Source of the DNA: JACPTG01 sp964504135
Lineage (GTDB): Archaea; Nanobdellota; Nanobdellia; Woesearchaeales; UBA10216
DNA length: 37,811 nt
Assembly (NCBI GenBank): GCA_964504135.1
Contig: CAZDCW010000009.1
Span: 1 to 37,811 of the forward strand
Reading direction: 5' to 3'
Part shown: piece after piece, positions 1-6,717 of the stretch
How positions within the stretch are numbered: position 1 is the stretch's first letter
Layout: each line of letters begins with the position of its first letter
Notes under the pieces: model-generated
The model's database searches: none
Told to the model about the DNA's origin: nothing
What the model saw: only the letters and a program-made list of their open reading frames with translations
Program-made: the position numbers and the translations under genes

Positions 1-118
1 CTGCAAATACAGAGATGAACTAGAATATAAAGTTAACTAATTTGTGTCAGTTTGTATTTAAGCCTTTCGAAAATTAACCACTTACCAGTGGCTAAGAATT
101 GCGCGCAGGGTGAAAAAC

Positions 119-127
119 CTAATATAC
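119..127 (+). promoter_or_regulatory. TATA-like box for the 148 gene
   Basis: The A/T-rich box CTAATATAC is centred about 25 nt before the ATG at 148. This spacing matches archaeal leaderless promoters and supports the downstream ATG over the upstream in-frame codon at 52. Confidence 0.45.
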
Positions 128-147
128 AGCCGCCAATCCCGCCTTCC

Positions 148-711
148 ATGGCAATCATAACACGCCTGCCTTCCGGTAATTCAGCATCCCACCGGGAGGA
201 TGAGCAGGTGCTGTCCCGGCTGGTGGTGGAGTACACTGCCGCCACTGTTGGCTGCTTTCAGTTTGAAAGGATTGTTTTTTCAGGCGAGGTTATTCGCGGG
301 CTTTCTCAGAACCGCCCTGCTGATTATTTTTTCAGTCTGAAGGGCGATTACTGGCTGAAGGATTACGGTTACGTCAGTAACCCGCGCCAGCTTTTGCGTC
401 TGATGGATGAGCGTTCCTCTACGCAGGATAGGTATTCAGTCATTAACCCTGAGTTTCCCTTCAGAATCAGCGGGCATGGCGTGGAGGTTATATGCGAGTA
501 TCTTCCCGGGAAGGGGCAGAGGCGTGAAAGATTTCAGGTTACCGCGGTTCCTGTTGTCAGGAAGCCTGACCTTGAGTCTGTCCTGAGGAAAGACCTTCCG
601 GAGGGTGCTTTGGCGTTCAGCCAGATGAATCCTGTAATTTCTGTTTCTAGGAATGAAGTTCGGCTTATGGCGGATTATGCCCGGCTTCATGACGACCCCA
701 GGACTGCTTGA
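148..711 (+). CDS. Hypothetical protein, 187 aa
   Basis: I do not recognise the family. The reading frame is open from position 52, but the ATG at 148 is preferred because a TATA-like box lies about 25 nt upstream and the residues before it are low-complexity and proline-rich. The product has no signal peptide or membrane segment and is a mixed alpha/beta soluble-looking protein with many aromatic and charged residues (for example DYWLKDYGYV and PEFPFRISGHGVEVICEYLP). It has no obvious catalytic motif. It stands alone and converges on the thiol operon, with a short dispersed repeat and an A/C-rich tract between them. Confidence 0.6.
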   Translation: MAIITRLPSGNSASHREDEQVLSRLVVEYTAATVGCFQFERIVFSGEVIRGLSQNRPADYFFSLKGDYWLKDYGYVSNPRQLLRLMDERSSTQDRYSVINPEFPFRISGHGVEVICEYLPGKGQRRERFQVTAVPVVRKPDLESVLRKDLPEGALAFSQMNPVISVSRNEVRLMADYARLHDDPRTA

Positions 712-728
712 TGTTGAATCGCTTCATT

Positions 729-760
729 TGTACAGTACACGAAGAGTTAGCCTGCTGCCA
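729..760 (-). repeat. Short copy of the GTAGCAGGCTG repeat
   Basis: On the minus strand this reads GGCAGCAGGCTAACTCTTCG and then TGTACTGTAC. It matches the short form of the dispersed family (GCAGGCTGACTCTTCGTGTAC) seen at 21120-21180 and 22795-22864. It lies between the 3' ends of two convergent genes. Confidence 0.6.
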
Positions 761-770
761 TTAGAATATG

Positions 771-806
771 CAACCACCAACCACAAACTACAAACCACAG
801 ACTACC
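771..806 (+). repeat. A/C-rich AACCAC/AACTAC tract
   Basis: The plus strand is almost free of G and is built of CAACCACC / AACCACAAACTAC units. It ends at the stop codon of the minus-strand thioredoxin-repeat gene, so a transcript of that gene would carry a G/U-rich 3' end. Similar tracts occur at 7973-8095, 11503-11538, 16219-16264 and 30408-30448. Confidence 0.6.
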
Positions 807-2100
807 CTTGCGCCGGGTTTGCCTCTATTTTGCCGGTTGTCAGGTTCCTGTATGTGTTGCCTTTCCAGTTGCCGAAGTTCCTGAATATTATCGCGCCGTC
901 CTTTTCTATTGTGCCCACGTTGGGCCATACGTTTTTCAGGCCTTCGTACACTGTTGCTTCATTTACAACTACTGTCGGCACTGCTGTTATTGAGTATTTT
1001 GCGATGAGTGCCTTTCCTTCTGCTGAGGAAACGTCAACTGTCTGCTTGGAGACCAGTTCCACTCCGAATCCGCCTTCAAGTATTCCAACGTGTGTGGTTA
1101 CATCATAACATTCCTTGCATGAGCTGTCGTTTATCATGGTTAGCCTGGCCAGCCCTTCTGTTTTGTTGGTCGCAGGGTCATAGTATGGCGGGCTTACTTC
1201 CCTGAAGACATGCGTTCCGTCCTCTTCCACAGTCCCTATGCGGCTCCAGATCCCGGTGATTAGCTCATAGTATTTTGCGTCTTCTGATAGCAGGAGTGCA
1301 GGCAGTTTCTGTATCTTGTATTTTGCCATTGCCTGCCTGCCTTCCTCGCTTTCAGAGTCAATCAGTGTCTGCTTTGTTATGGCAACTGCGCTTGCCTTCA
1401 GCTGCGAAATCACGAGCCCTGCGTTGCTGCACTGCGTGCATGCGGTTGCGTTGATTATTGTTGCCTGCACCCTTCCGACCACCTTGCCTGATTCTACATC
1501 AAGGTAGGGCGGTGTCTGCTGGCTGAATAGGAGGGCTTCGCCTTGCTGTGTGAATCCCTGGGGGTTTGCCTTGGCTGTCTCCCCGGTGACTATCAGTGCA
1601 GGCACTTTCCGGATTGCATAGTCCTTTATGAGCTTTTTTGCATCGTCGCTTTCAAAGTTTAGATTTTTTTCCGAGGTCACGTTGTTTGCCGCTTTTAGCG
1701 AGGTTAACACCGGTCCGATGCTGTAGCAGTCGCTGCATTTGCTGTCTGTGATGGCAGTAAGCTGTATCCTGGCTGGCCTTGCCGCCTCCTCGGATTCGAG
1801 AATCTTCTGGCCGATTCCCTTGTTTATCTCTATTATCTTCAGGTGGTTGAACAGGAGTATCAGTATTAGGAATCCCAGGAGCACAAGGCTTATCGGGTTG
1901 AATGTTTCGTCATGCTTTTTGCGCCGCTCAGTGTGTTCCTTGTGTTCTGCATGCTTTTGATGCTCTATACGGTGCCTGGTATCCCTCTCATGCTGCGGCT
2001 TGGCATCGTCGCTTTCCTCACTGGCATGAGGGTCTTCCTGCGGCTCTTCCCTTTTCTCCTCTTTTATCTCACCTTTTTTTTCATGTTCCAATATGTTCAC
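802..2100 (-). CDS. Membrane protein with three thioredoxin-like CxxC domains
   Basis: The 432-aa protein starts at GTG, directly after the upstream stop. Residues 1-65 are extremely charged and His/Glu/Lys-rich, and 68-90 form one membrane segment. Three similar domains of about 100 aa follow, with CSDC (C122/C125), CTQC (C221/C224) and CKEC (C328/C331). Each is followed about 42-45 residues on by a K(V/L)P or AVP element, the position of the thioredoxin cis-proline (P167, P267, P375). By topology the charged N-terminus should be cytoplasmic and the three domains extracytoplasmic. I infer a membrane-tethered disulfide or metal-thiol relay. It is the last gene of the thiol operon at 802-3741. 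The fold call rests on motif spacing only. Confidence 0.8.
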   Translation of the reverse strand: MNILEHEKKGEIKEEKREEPQEDPHASEESDDAKPQHERDTRHRIEHQKHAEHKEHTERRKKHDETFNPISLVLLGFLILILLFNHLKIIEINKGIGQKILESEEAARPARIQLTAITDSKCSDCYSIGPVLTSLKAANNVTSEKNLNFESDDAKKLIKDYAIRKVPALIVTGETAKANPQGFTQQGEALLFSQQTPPYLDVESGKVVGRVQATIINATACTQCSNAGLVISQLKASAVAITKQTLIDSESEEGRQAMAKYKIQKLPALLLSEDAKYYELITGIWSRIGTVEEDGTHVFREVSPPYYDPATNKTEGLARLTMINDSSCKECYDVTTHVGILEGGFGVELVSKQTVDVSSAEGKALIAKYSITAVPTVVVNEATVYEGLKNVWPNVGTIEKDGAIIFRNFGNWKGNTYRNLTTGKIEANPAQG

Positions 2101-2101
2101 C

Positions 2102-2578
2102 TTACACTTGGCATCCTGTGAGCCTGCTTAGGGTTTCTATGCTTTGCACTTCCTGGTGCATTTTTCCGTCTATCTCCCATGTTGGCGTTGTTGTTATCTG
2201 CTTCTCGTCGCAGAGGCTTTTCTGCTGGTCGCATATGACGTATTTCAGGTTTGTGAACGAGTTGCCGAACATGTTTTTCTGCCTTTGCGTGTACTTGCAC
2301 CATTCGTTCCCGTAAATCACCGCCCCCTTTTTGGTGAGGCAGTCTGCGAATGAGTCGAGTGATTTTGCGCTTGCCATCTTGCTGTAGGCAAGGAAACCTA
2401 TTACGGCCGCAATGGCTATTGCTGCGGTTATCATTAGTATTTTTCTTGCCAGCCCCTTTTTGGCCTGCTCGCTTTTGTACTGGTCTTTGCCCTGCCTTGT
2501 CTCCTCCCGCCTGAGCTTTCTTCTTTCAGCTCTTGTCAGCTCTGGCTGTGCCGGGCTCTGTTGAGGCGTATCTTCCAT
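2102..2578 (-). CDS. Membrane-anchored thioredoxin-fold protein with CxxT site
   Basis: This 158-aa protein has a basic N-terminus (1-43), one membrane helix (about 44-66) and an outside thioredoxin-like domain. The motif FADCLTKKGAVIYGNEWC...QKNMFG...CD, followed by TTTPTW, resembles the thioredoxin domain fused to or partnering archaeal and bacterial VKOR proteins (usual form YGxxWCPHCxxQKxxFG). Here the usual CPHC is C94-K-Y-T97, so the resolving cysteine is absent. C80, C116, C123 and C156 remain. The TPT cis-proline (P132) is kept. It lies 1 nt before the three-domain thioredoxin gene and 6 nt after the lipoprotein gene, so co-transcription is likely. A monothiol or altered electron route is inference. 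Confidence 0.8.
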   Translation of the reverse strand: MEDTPQQSPAQPELTRAERRKLRREETRQGKDQYKSEQAKKGLARKILMITAAIAIAAVIGFLAYSKMASAKSLDSFADCLTKKGAVIYGNEWCKYTQRQKNMFGNSFTNLKYVICDQQKSLCDEKQITTTPTWEIDGKMHQEVQSIETLSRLTGCQV

Positions 2579-2584
2579 TTTGGC

Positions 2585-2788
2585 TTACAGGCTCAGTACC
2601 CCGTCGGCTTCAGGTTCAGCGCACTCGTCAGCTGCGCTGGATGCAAATCTTCCGCAGCCGCCACCGCCAACATCTCCTCCTGATTGGCCGCTGTACGTGC
2701 TGTAGCCTGTGCCTGAGTCCTTTGACTGGCATCCTGCTGCAACAACTACAGCCACCAGAATTATCGCTAAAATTAGTGTTTTCCTCAT
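2585..2788 (-). CDS. Small Gly/Cys-containing lipoprotein
   Basis: The start is placed at the second in-frame ATG because GGGGGT lies a few bases upstream and the resulting N-terminus is a clean lipoprotein signal (MRKTLILAIILVAVVVAAGC, lipobox VAAGC). The mature peptide is about 48 aa, rich in Ser, Gly and Tyr, with a GGDVGGGGCGRF stretch and one further Cys near the end. The predicted product would be lipid-anchored on the outer face of the membrane. It sits inside the thiol operon, right after the GGC-tailed 65-aa protein, and an Lgt homologue is encoded at 8307-9050. The function is unknown. The GGGGCG stretch could be a metal site or a modification site. Confidence 0.65.
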   Translation of the reverse strand: MRKTLILAIILVAVVVAAGCQSKDSGTGYSTYSGQSGGDVGGGGCGRFASSAADECAEPEADGVLSL

Positions 2789-2802
2789 ATGCTTACCCCC
2801 TT

Positions 2803-3000
2803 TTAGCATCCGCCTACCATTGTTGGAAGGTCGTTCAGGCCGCTGGCCGCAGTTCCTGTCTGCGTTGCTGGTTTTGAGCTTCCTATCTTGACTGCGTTCG
2901 CGTCAATTTTGGATTTCAGGCTTGTAAGCTGCACTGCCTGCACAACCGAAACCAGTAAAAGGACGCCCAGTATGATTGCAAAAATCAGGTTTTTGTTCAT
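2803..3000 (-). CDS. 65-aa membrane peptide with C-terminal GGC tail
   Basis: A GGAGG ribosome-binding site lies 5 nt before the ATG. Residues 4-22 form one hydrophobic helix. A short amphipathic stretch (LTSLKSKIDANAVKIG) follows, then a Ser/Thr/Ala linker, and the protein ends in GLNDLPTMVGGC. Eleven of these last 12 residues are identical to the tail of the upstream 235-aa protein. The protein is little more than an anchor plus a displayed tail, so the tail is probably the functional part. Possibilities include a thiol donor, a metal ligand, or a substrate of a tail-modifying enzyme. No known family was recognised. Confidence 0.75.
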   Translation of the reverse strand: MNKNLIFAIILGVLLLVSVVQAVQLTSLKSKIDANAVKIGSSKPATQTGTAASGLNDLPTMVGGC

Positions 3001-3033
3001 TTCAGCCTCCGATTTTGGTGTTGTTAATAAACT

Positions 3034-3741
3034 TTAGCATCCGCCCACCATGCTGGGCAGGTCGTTTAGTCCTGCGCTGCCTGAGTCGCCTGCCTTTATC
3101 TTCTTGAGCAGGTTGGGGTCGTTCAGGACTGCTGGCGTGAGTGCAAGTCCGTTCTCAACAGCAGCAACCCCTTTCTCAACCATGTTCTTGGGATAGTAAA
3201 GAGCCTTCCATTTTGTCAGCTCTGCGAGTATCTCCTCGTCAGTCCACTGGCCGGGCTGGTTCTTTACAAGGTATTTTGACAGTCCCCTGAACGACTGGGC
3301 ATGGGCGCAGCCGCACAGGTCCCTTCCATGCTGGTCTGTTACAGCAGGGGCTGAGCAGCAGAACTCGCAGCTTATTCTTGATGTCACGTTTATGAACCTT
3401 GCCTTCTCATCTGCTGTGAGCTGGGCTGTGGGTATCTGCCTGTCGAGCTTGGCCAGCAAGTTCAGGCTTGCAACAGGGTCGTCAAAGCTTACCCCGAGTT
3501 CCTCGCCATATGCTGGAGTCCCTTTTGGTATGACTGCTTCTATCACATTCTGCACAACATCCCCGCCTGACTTTACCTTGAACTCAGTTCCCTTGCTGCT
3601 CTTGCCGCCTATTGACAGCCCGGTGAATGTCCTGTCGCCGAGCGCGGCTGATACAGAGAGGATTTGAAGCGTGTTGAAGAGGATGACGAATGCTACCAGA
3701 ATAACGGCAATGATTTCCCAGTTTTCCTTCAGCCTGTGCAT
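3034..3741 (-). CDS. Cys-cluster membrane protein with GGC tail
   Basis: ATG 3741 is preferred (GGTGG about 5 nt upstream); TTG 3753 would add four residues. The 235-aa product has one N-terminal membrane helix (about residues 8-30). An extracytoplasmic region follows with a Cys cluster, CEFCC and then CGCAH 13 residues later, continuing as RGLSKYLV. The protein ends GLNDLPSMVGGC. The cluster layout recalls small metal- or redox-binding domains such as PCYCGC-type proteins, but I cannot assign a family firmly. It is the first gene of the thiol operon, and the next gene repeats the same tail. A role in periplasmic-side thiol or metal chemistry is inferred from context. Confidence 0.75.
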   Translation of the reverse strand: MHRLKENWEIIAVILVAFVILFNTLQILSVSAALGDRTFTGLSIGGKSSKGTEFKVKSGGDVVQNVIEAVIPKGTPAYGEELGVSFDDPVASLNLLAKLDRQIPTAQLTADEKARFINVTSRISCEFCCSAPAVTDQHGRDLCGCAHAQSFRGLSKYLVKNQPGQWTDEEILAELTKWKALYYPKNMVEKGVAAVENGLALTPAVLNDPNLLKKIKAGDSGSAGLNDLPSMVGGC

Positions 3742-3817
3742 ATCTGCCACCAACGCATTAACTATTACATTTTCTGTAAAGGTATGTTATATTTAAATTT
3801 TTGGTTTTGGCCTTTTC

Positions 3818-4714
3818 TTACTCTTGCATTGCCTTGGGCTTGTACACAAGTCTTATCCCTGCCTGGATTGGTACAAACCCTGACCCTATGGCCGCTTCCA
3901 GAATTGTTCTTCCGGCAGTTGAACGCTCTCCACGTCCGGCCTGCCTCAGGTACTGGGCTGCCTGGTCATAGTATGCGTTGGTGAATGTTTCCTCGCTCAT
4001 TCCAGACACCCACGCCAATTCCTTGAGGCTGTATCCGTGCTCTGTTGACCTTGGCTCATATCCCTGCTCTACGGCAAACTTTACGCAGATGAAGCTTAGC
4101 CTTTCATTATCCGGAAGCTTTCCGCGCACTAATCCCCGGTTCGTAAGGAATGGGTAGGCGCCCTGCAGGTTAAGCCGGTCGAATTCAGCCTGTGGCATTG
4201 TGCTGCGGCTGAGTTCCCTGAAGTATGGCGACATCCTGGGATACTGGAAGAATTGCTGGCGTATTGGCGCATACCCGTGCTCTACTGCGGTGCGTACTGT
4301 AAGCTGGCGGTCTTCCCCTCCATGGGGCACAGAGTGATTCCTAAGGTATTGCTTTGCTTCTGACTCATATTTCGCTGCAAAATCGCCGGAGTCAAGGCCC
4401 CTTATCCACAGGACGTCCTCAAATGTGAGTTTGCTGTCGCGCACAATTGCCGGGTAGAACCCGTGCTCCACTGCCAGCATGACGCACAGCCTCATTGTGC
4501 TGGCTGACTCAGGCTTTTCAGGCACTGGAAGTTCCGGGCTTATTGACTTTTCCAGATGGCTGTATGCCTGCTCAGCATGCTTTGTGACGAACTCTTCCTC
4601 TGTCAGCCCTGAATTTTCTATAAGCCTGTAGTACCTCGGCCAGTCACCGTAAAACCTGTTCTGCAGCCGCCACTCGTCTCCAGGCCATGCCTGCCTTTCA
4701 TTGTCTGGTTTCAT
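3818..4714 (-). CDS. Repeat-built hypothetical protein, 298 aa
   Basis: Not recognised as a known family. The sequence is made of at least four loosely similar units of about 60-70 aa. Each carries an AVEHGY/F-x-P element followed by a Trp- or Tyr-containing stretch, an acidic F..KY or F..AYY element and AxxYLR. Examples are VEHGFYP with AKQYLR, VEHGYAP, and VEQGYEP with AAQYLR. It has no membrane segment or signal. A box AAAATAAAAG lies about 27 nt before the ATG, which suggests its own leaderless promoter. The repeats suggest an alpha-helical solenoid or protein-binding scaffold; this is inference. Confidence 0.65.
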   Translation of the reverse strand: MKPDNERQAWPGDEWRLQNRFYGDWPRYYRLIENSGLTEEEFVTKHAEQAYSHLEKSISPELPVPEKPESASTMRLCVMLAVEHGFYPAIVRDSKLTFEDVLWIRGLDSGDFAAKYESEAKQYLRNHSVPHGGEDRQLTVRTAVEHGYAPIRQQFFQYPRMSPYFRELSRSTMPQAEFDRLNLQGAYPFLTNRGLVRGKLPDNERLSFICVKFAVEQGYEPRSTEHGYSLKELAWVSGMSEETFTNAYYDQAAQYLRQAGRGERSTAGRTILEAAIGSGFVPIQAGIRLVYKPKAMQE

Positions 4715-4790
4715 TTTCGGTTGGGATTTTTGGGCAGCTTTTATTTTTTTTGTGCCAAACCTTTACATCCTCTATGTGATGTGAACAAAA

Positions 4791-4799
4791 TTTTTATAG
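4791..4799 (+). promoter_or_regulatory. TATA-like box for the 4826 gene
   Basis: TTTTTATAG is centred about 30 nt before ATG 4826. It favours that start over the earlier in-frame codon at 4721. Confidence 0.5.
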
Positions 4800-4825
4800 C
4801 CTTACAGTTCCCCGAACATCTCAAA

Positions 4826-5161
4826 ATGGAGGAGTTTTGGAAGGGTTTCTATGCAGGGGCGGTGGCATTGGGGGTTATTGGCGTGGTTGGCGGCTTTGGA
4901 TATGGGCTTATTTACGCCAGGTCTCTCAAGCCAGACAGTCTTCTGTATGCCGATGTGAATGGCGATGGCCTGCATGACGTAGTTGGCCTGAGGGACGGTG
5001 TGGAGGAGTTCTTCCTGAAGGCAAATCCTGATGGGACCATGACTGAATACAGGATTCAATTTTATCAGGACGGAGTGCGTCGTGCTAAAGGTGAGGACGG
5101 CAGTATGATGGTTTATGACAGCGGCATCTGGAGGCCTTCCATTCCTGCGGATTTAAAGTAA
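4826..5161 (+). CDS. Single-TM protein with a DxNxDGxxD calcium-type motif
   Basis: The start is set at the ATG just downstream of a TATA-like box, giving 111 aa. Residues 8-29 form a glycine-rich membrane helix. The remaining 80 residues carry ADVNGDGLHDVVGLRDG, a DxNxDGxxD loop typical of EF-hand/dockerin or FG-GAP/VCBS-type calcium sites. That is followed by a beta-rich stretch (EEFFLKANPDGTMTEYRIQF). The C-terminal part is predicted to lie outside the cell. The gene is single, and the next gene has its own promoter. Function is unknown; a small cell-surface or calcium-binding protein is the best guess. Confidence 0.65.
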   Translation: MEEFWKGFYAGAVALGVIGVVGGFGYGLIYARSLKPDSLLYADVNGDGLHDVVGLRDGVEEFFLKANPDGTMTEYRIQFYQDGVRRAKGEDGSMMVYDSGIWRPSIPADLK

Positions 5162-5180
5162 CCTTTACATCCATCGTAAA

Positions 5181-5190
5181 CTATTTATAG
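5181..5190 (+). promoter_or_regulatory. TATA-like box for the BlaI/M56/cupredoxin/CcdA operon
   Basis: CTATTTATAG lies about 29 nt upstream of ATG 5215, so the operon mRNA is probably leaderless. No clear operator palindrome was identified next to it. Confidence 0.5.
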
Positions 5191-5214
5191 TAGGCTGCCC
5201 ACGCCCTTTTGTTG

Positions 5215-5583
5215 ATGAAGGGGATTAAGTTCAATTCTGATTTTAACTCTGTTCTTAGCCCTTTGGAGAATGATGTTCTGAAGGTTCTGTGGCCTGACAG
5301 GAGGATGAAGGTCAGGCACATTTATGACAGGCTCAGGCCTTCAAGGAATGTTGCCCTGAGCAGCGTCGCTGTGATTCTTGACAGGCTTCATCAGAAGGGT
5401 GTTGTGGAGCGGGAGATTGAGACAGGCAGGGGCGGTGTCAGGTATATTTACTTCCCTCTGAAGGATAGGGCTCAGTTTGAGAAGTCAGTCATTGATACGA
5501 CGGTTAATTCCCTTATTGACAAGTTTGGCAGCACTGCTGTTGCTTATTTCAATGAGCGCTTCTCGGAGGAGCGGCGCAAATGA
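5215..5583 (+). CDS. BlaI/MecI/CopY-family transcriptional repressor
   Basis: The 122-aa protein matches the winged-helix layout of this family. LSPLENDVLKVLWPDRRMKVRHIYDRL gives helices 1-2, and ALSSVAVILDRLHQKGVVERE gives the recognition helix. A GGVRYIYFPL wing follows, then a C-terminal helical dimerisation tail. Family members repress beta-lactamase or copper-efflux genes and are released by proteolysis or metal. The next gene overlaps it by 4 nt and encodes an M56-type metalloprotease, the usual BlaR1-like partner. ATG 5215 is chosen over TTG 5209 because of the promoter spacing. It probably regulates its own operon, including the cupredoxin and CcdA genes. Confidence 0.85.
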   Translation: MKGIKFNSDFNSVLSPLENDVLKVLWPDRRMKVRHIYDRLRPSRNVALSSVAVILDRLHQKGVVEREIETGRGGVRYIYFPLKDRAQFEKSVIDTTVNSLIDKFGSTAVAYFNERFSEERRK

Positions 5584-6338
5584 TGTGCAGCGAGTGCGCT
5601 CTTGGCTTCTTTTTTGACCCTGTGAAGATTGGAATAGTTGCGCTCTCCCTGTTTGTTGCAATTCTCAGCCTTTATATGGTGTTGAGGAGGGATTTGCCTG
5701 TCCAGAGGCGGGTTTACTTTGTTTACCTGCATGTGGCCGCGCTTGTCTTCCCTTTTGTCTATTACCTGCTCTTCAGTGGCTGCAGCGCCCTGGCTTCAGG
5801 CTGCAGCAGGTTTCTTCCCACTGTCTACCTGATTGGGCTTACTGGCGTGATTTCAGCGCTGGTAGGCTCTGTTGCGGCTCCGCTTGTCTTCATTTATGGC
5901 AAGTCCAGGTCAGCTTCTGCCTTGCAGGACTCTAGGCTGCTTGGCTTTCTTGAGGCAGAGTGCAGGGCTTTGGCTATCCGGGTTCCAAAAGTGCTTGTGG
6001 TTGACACTGCCAGGCCGGTTGCCTTCTCATTTTCCGGCGTCAGGCCTGTTGTTTTCCTGTCAGCAGGCTTGCTTGACCTTCTGGACAGGAAGGAGTCTGA
6101 GGCTGTCCTTCTTCACGAGTTGATGCATATCAGGCAGGGCTCTTCCCTTTTGCGGTTCTCATCCTTTTTCATGAGGCTGTTTTCCCCTCTTGCAGGCTTT
6201 GCCTCCCTGAGGCATGAGCTGAATAATGATGAGGCTGCGGCTGACACGTTCGCCATTTTGCGCCAGGGCACAGATGTCCATATTCTTTCTGCAAAGCAGA
6301 AGGTTAATGGTTATTTTGAGTTCAGCGAGGCGTCATGA
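5580..6338 (+). CDS. M56/BlaR1-like membrane zinc metalloprotease
   Basis: The 252-aa protein begins with two cysteines (MMCSEC) and about three membrane helices (roughly 15-35, 44-65, 80-106). A cytosolic metallopeptidase domain follows. The zinc motif is HELMH (residues 179-183), and the downstream ELNNDEAAAD segment supplies the expected glutamate (E213) and aspartate. BlaR1/MecR1 proteins cleave or inactivate their BlaI partner. There is no penicillin-binding sensor domain here, and the protein is shorter than BlaR1, so the signal it senses is unknown. Both ends overlap neighbours by ATGA, indicating translational coupling. Confidence 0.85.
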   Translation: MMCSECALGFFFDPVKIGIVALSLFVAILSLYMVLRRDLPVQRRVYFVYLHVAALVFPFVYYLLFSGCSALASGCSRFLPTVYLIGLTGVISALVGSVAAPLVFIYGKSRSASALQDSRLLGFLEAECRALAIRVPKVLVVDTARPVAFSFSGVRPVVFLSAGLLDLLDRKESEAVLLHELMHIRQGSSLLRFSSFFMRLFSPLAGFASLRHELNNDEAAADTFAILRQGTDVHILSAKQKVNGYFEFSEAS

Positions 6339-6715
6339 AGGTTTTTGTTGTGCTTGTTGTCCTGCTTGCTGCAGGCTGTAATCAGGTGGTTGAGAGCCAG
6401 CCTCCTGCCTCAGTTGAGCAGCCTTCAGGGCAGCCATCTACAGTCCGCGAGATTCCTGTGAGGGTGTTCCGGTTCGGATTTGACCCTGAGACCATCACTG
6501 TCAAGCAGGGTGAGCGTGTCAGGCTCATCTTTACAAGCAGCGATGTAAGGCACGGCTTTTCCGTTGCCGAGTATGGGCTTGATGTCGTTGTTCCGGCCGG
6601 CGGCTCTGTGCCTTACGAGTTTGTTGCTGACAAGCCAGGCTCTTTTGTTGCTTACTGCAGCGTTTACTGCGGCAGCGGCCATGCTGAGATGAAGGGCAGG
6701 CTTGTTGTGGAGTAG
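6335..6715 (+). CDS. Lipoprotein with CuA-type cupredoxin domain
   Basis: The 126-aa protein has a short signal ending in a lipobox (LLAAGC, Cys15), a Pro/Ser/Gln linker and a cupredoxin domain. The domain has a complete CuA signature of cytochrome oxidase subunit II and nitrous-oxide reductase: a His in DVRHGF (H73), then CSVYCGSGHAEM (C108, C112, H116, M119). It lacks the two transmembrane helices of CoxII, and no oxidase subunit I lies nearby. It should sit outside the membrane on a lipid anchor. The operon mates (repressor, protease, CcdA-like) suggest copper handling or electron transfer to thiols. Confidence 0.88.
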   Translation: MKVFVVLVVLLAAGCNQVVESQPPASVEQPSGQPSTVREIPVRVFRFGFDPETITVKQGERVRLIFTSSDVRHGFSVAEYGLDVVVPAGGSVPYEFVADKPGSFVAYCSVYCGSGHAEMKGRLVVE

Positions 6716-6717
6716 CC

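Noticed and set aside
653..1108. Open frame overlapping the end of the first gene and antisense to the thioredoxin-repeat gene
   Set aside because: The minus-strand product has three conserved CxxC domains; the plus-strand translation is low-complexity and has no promoter.
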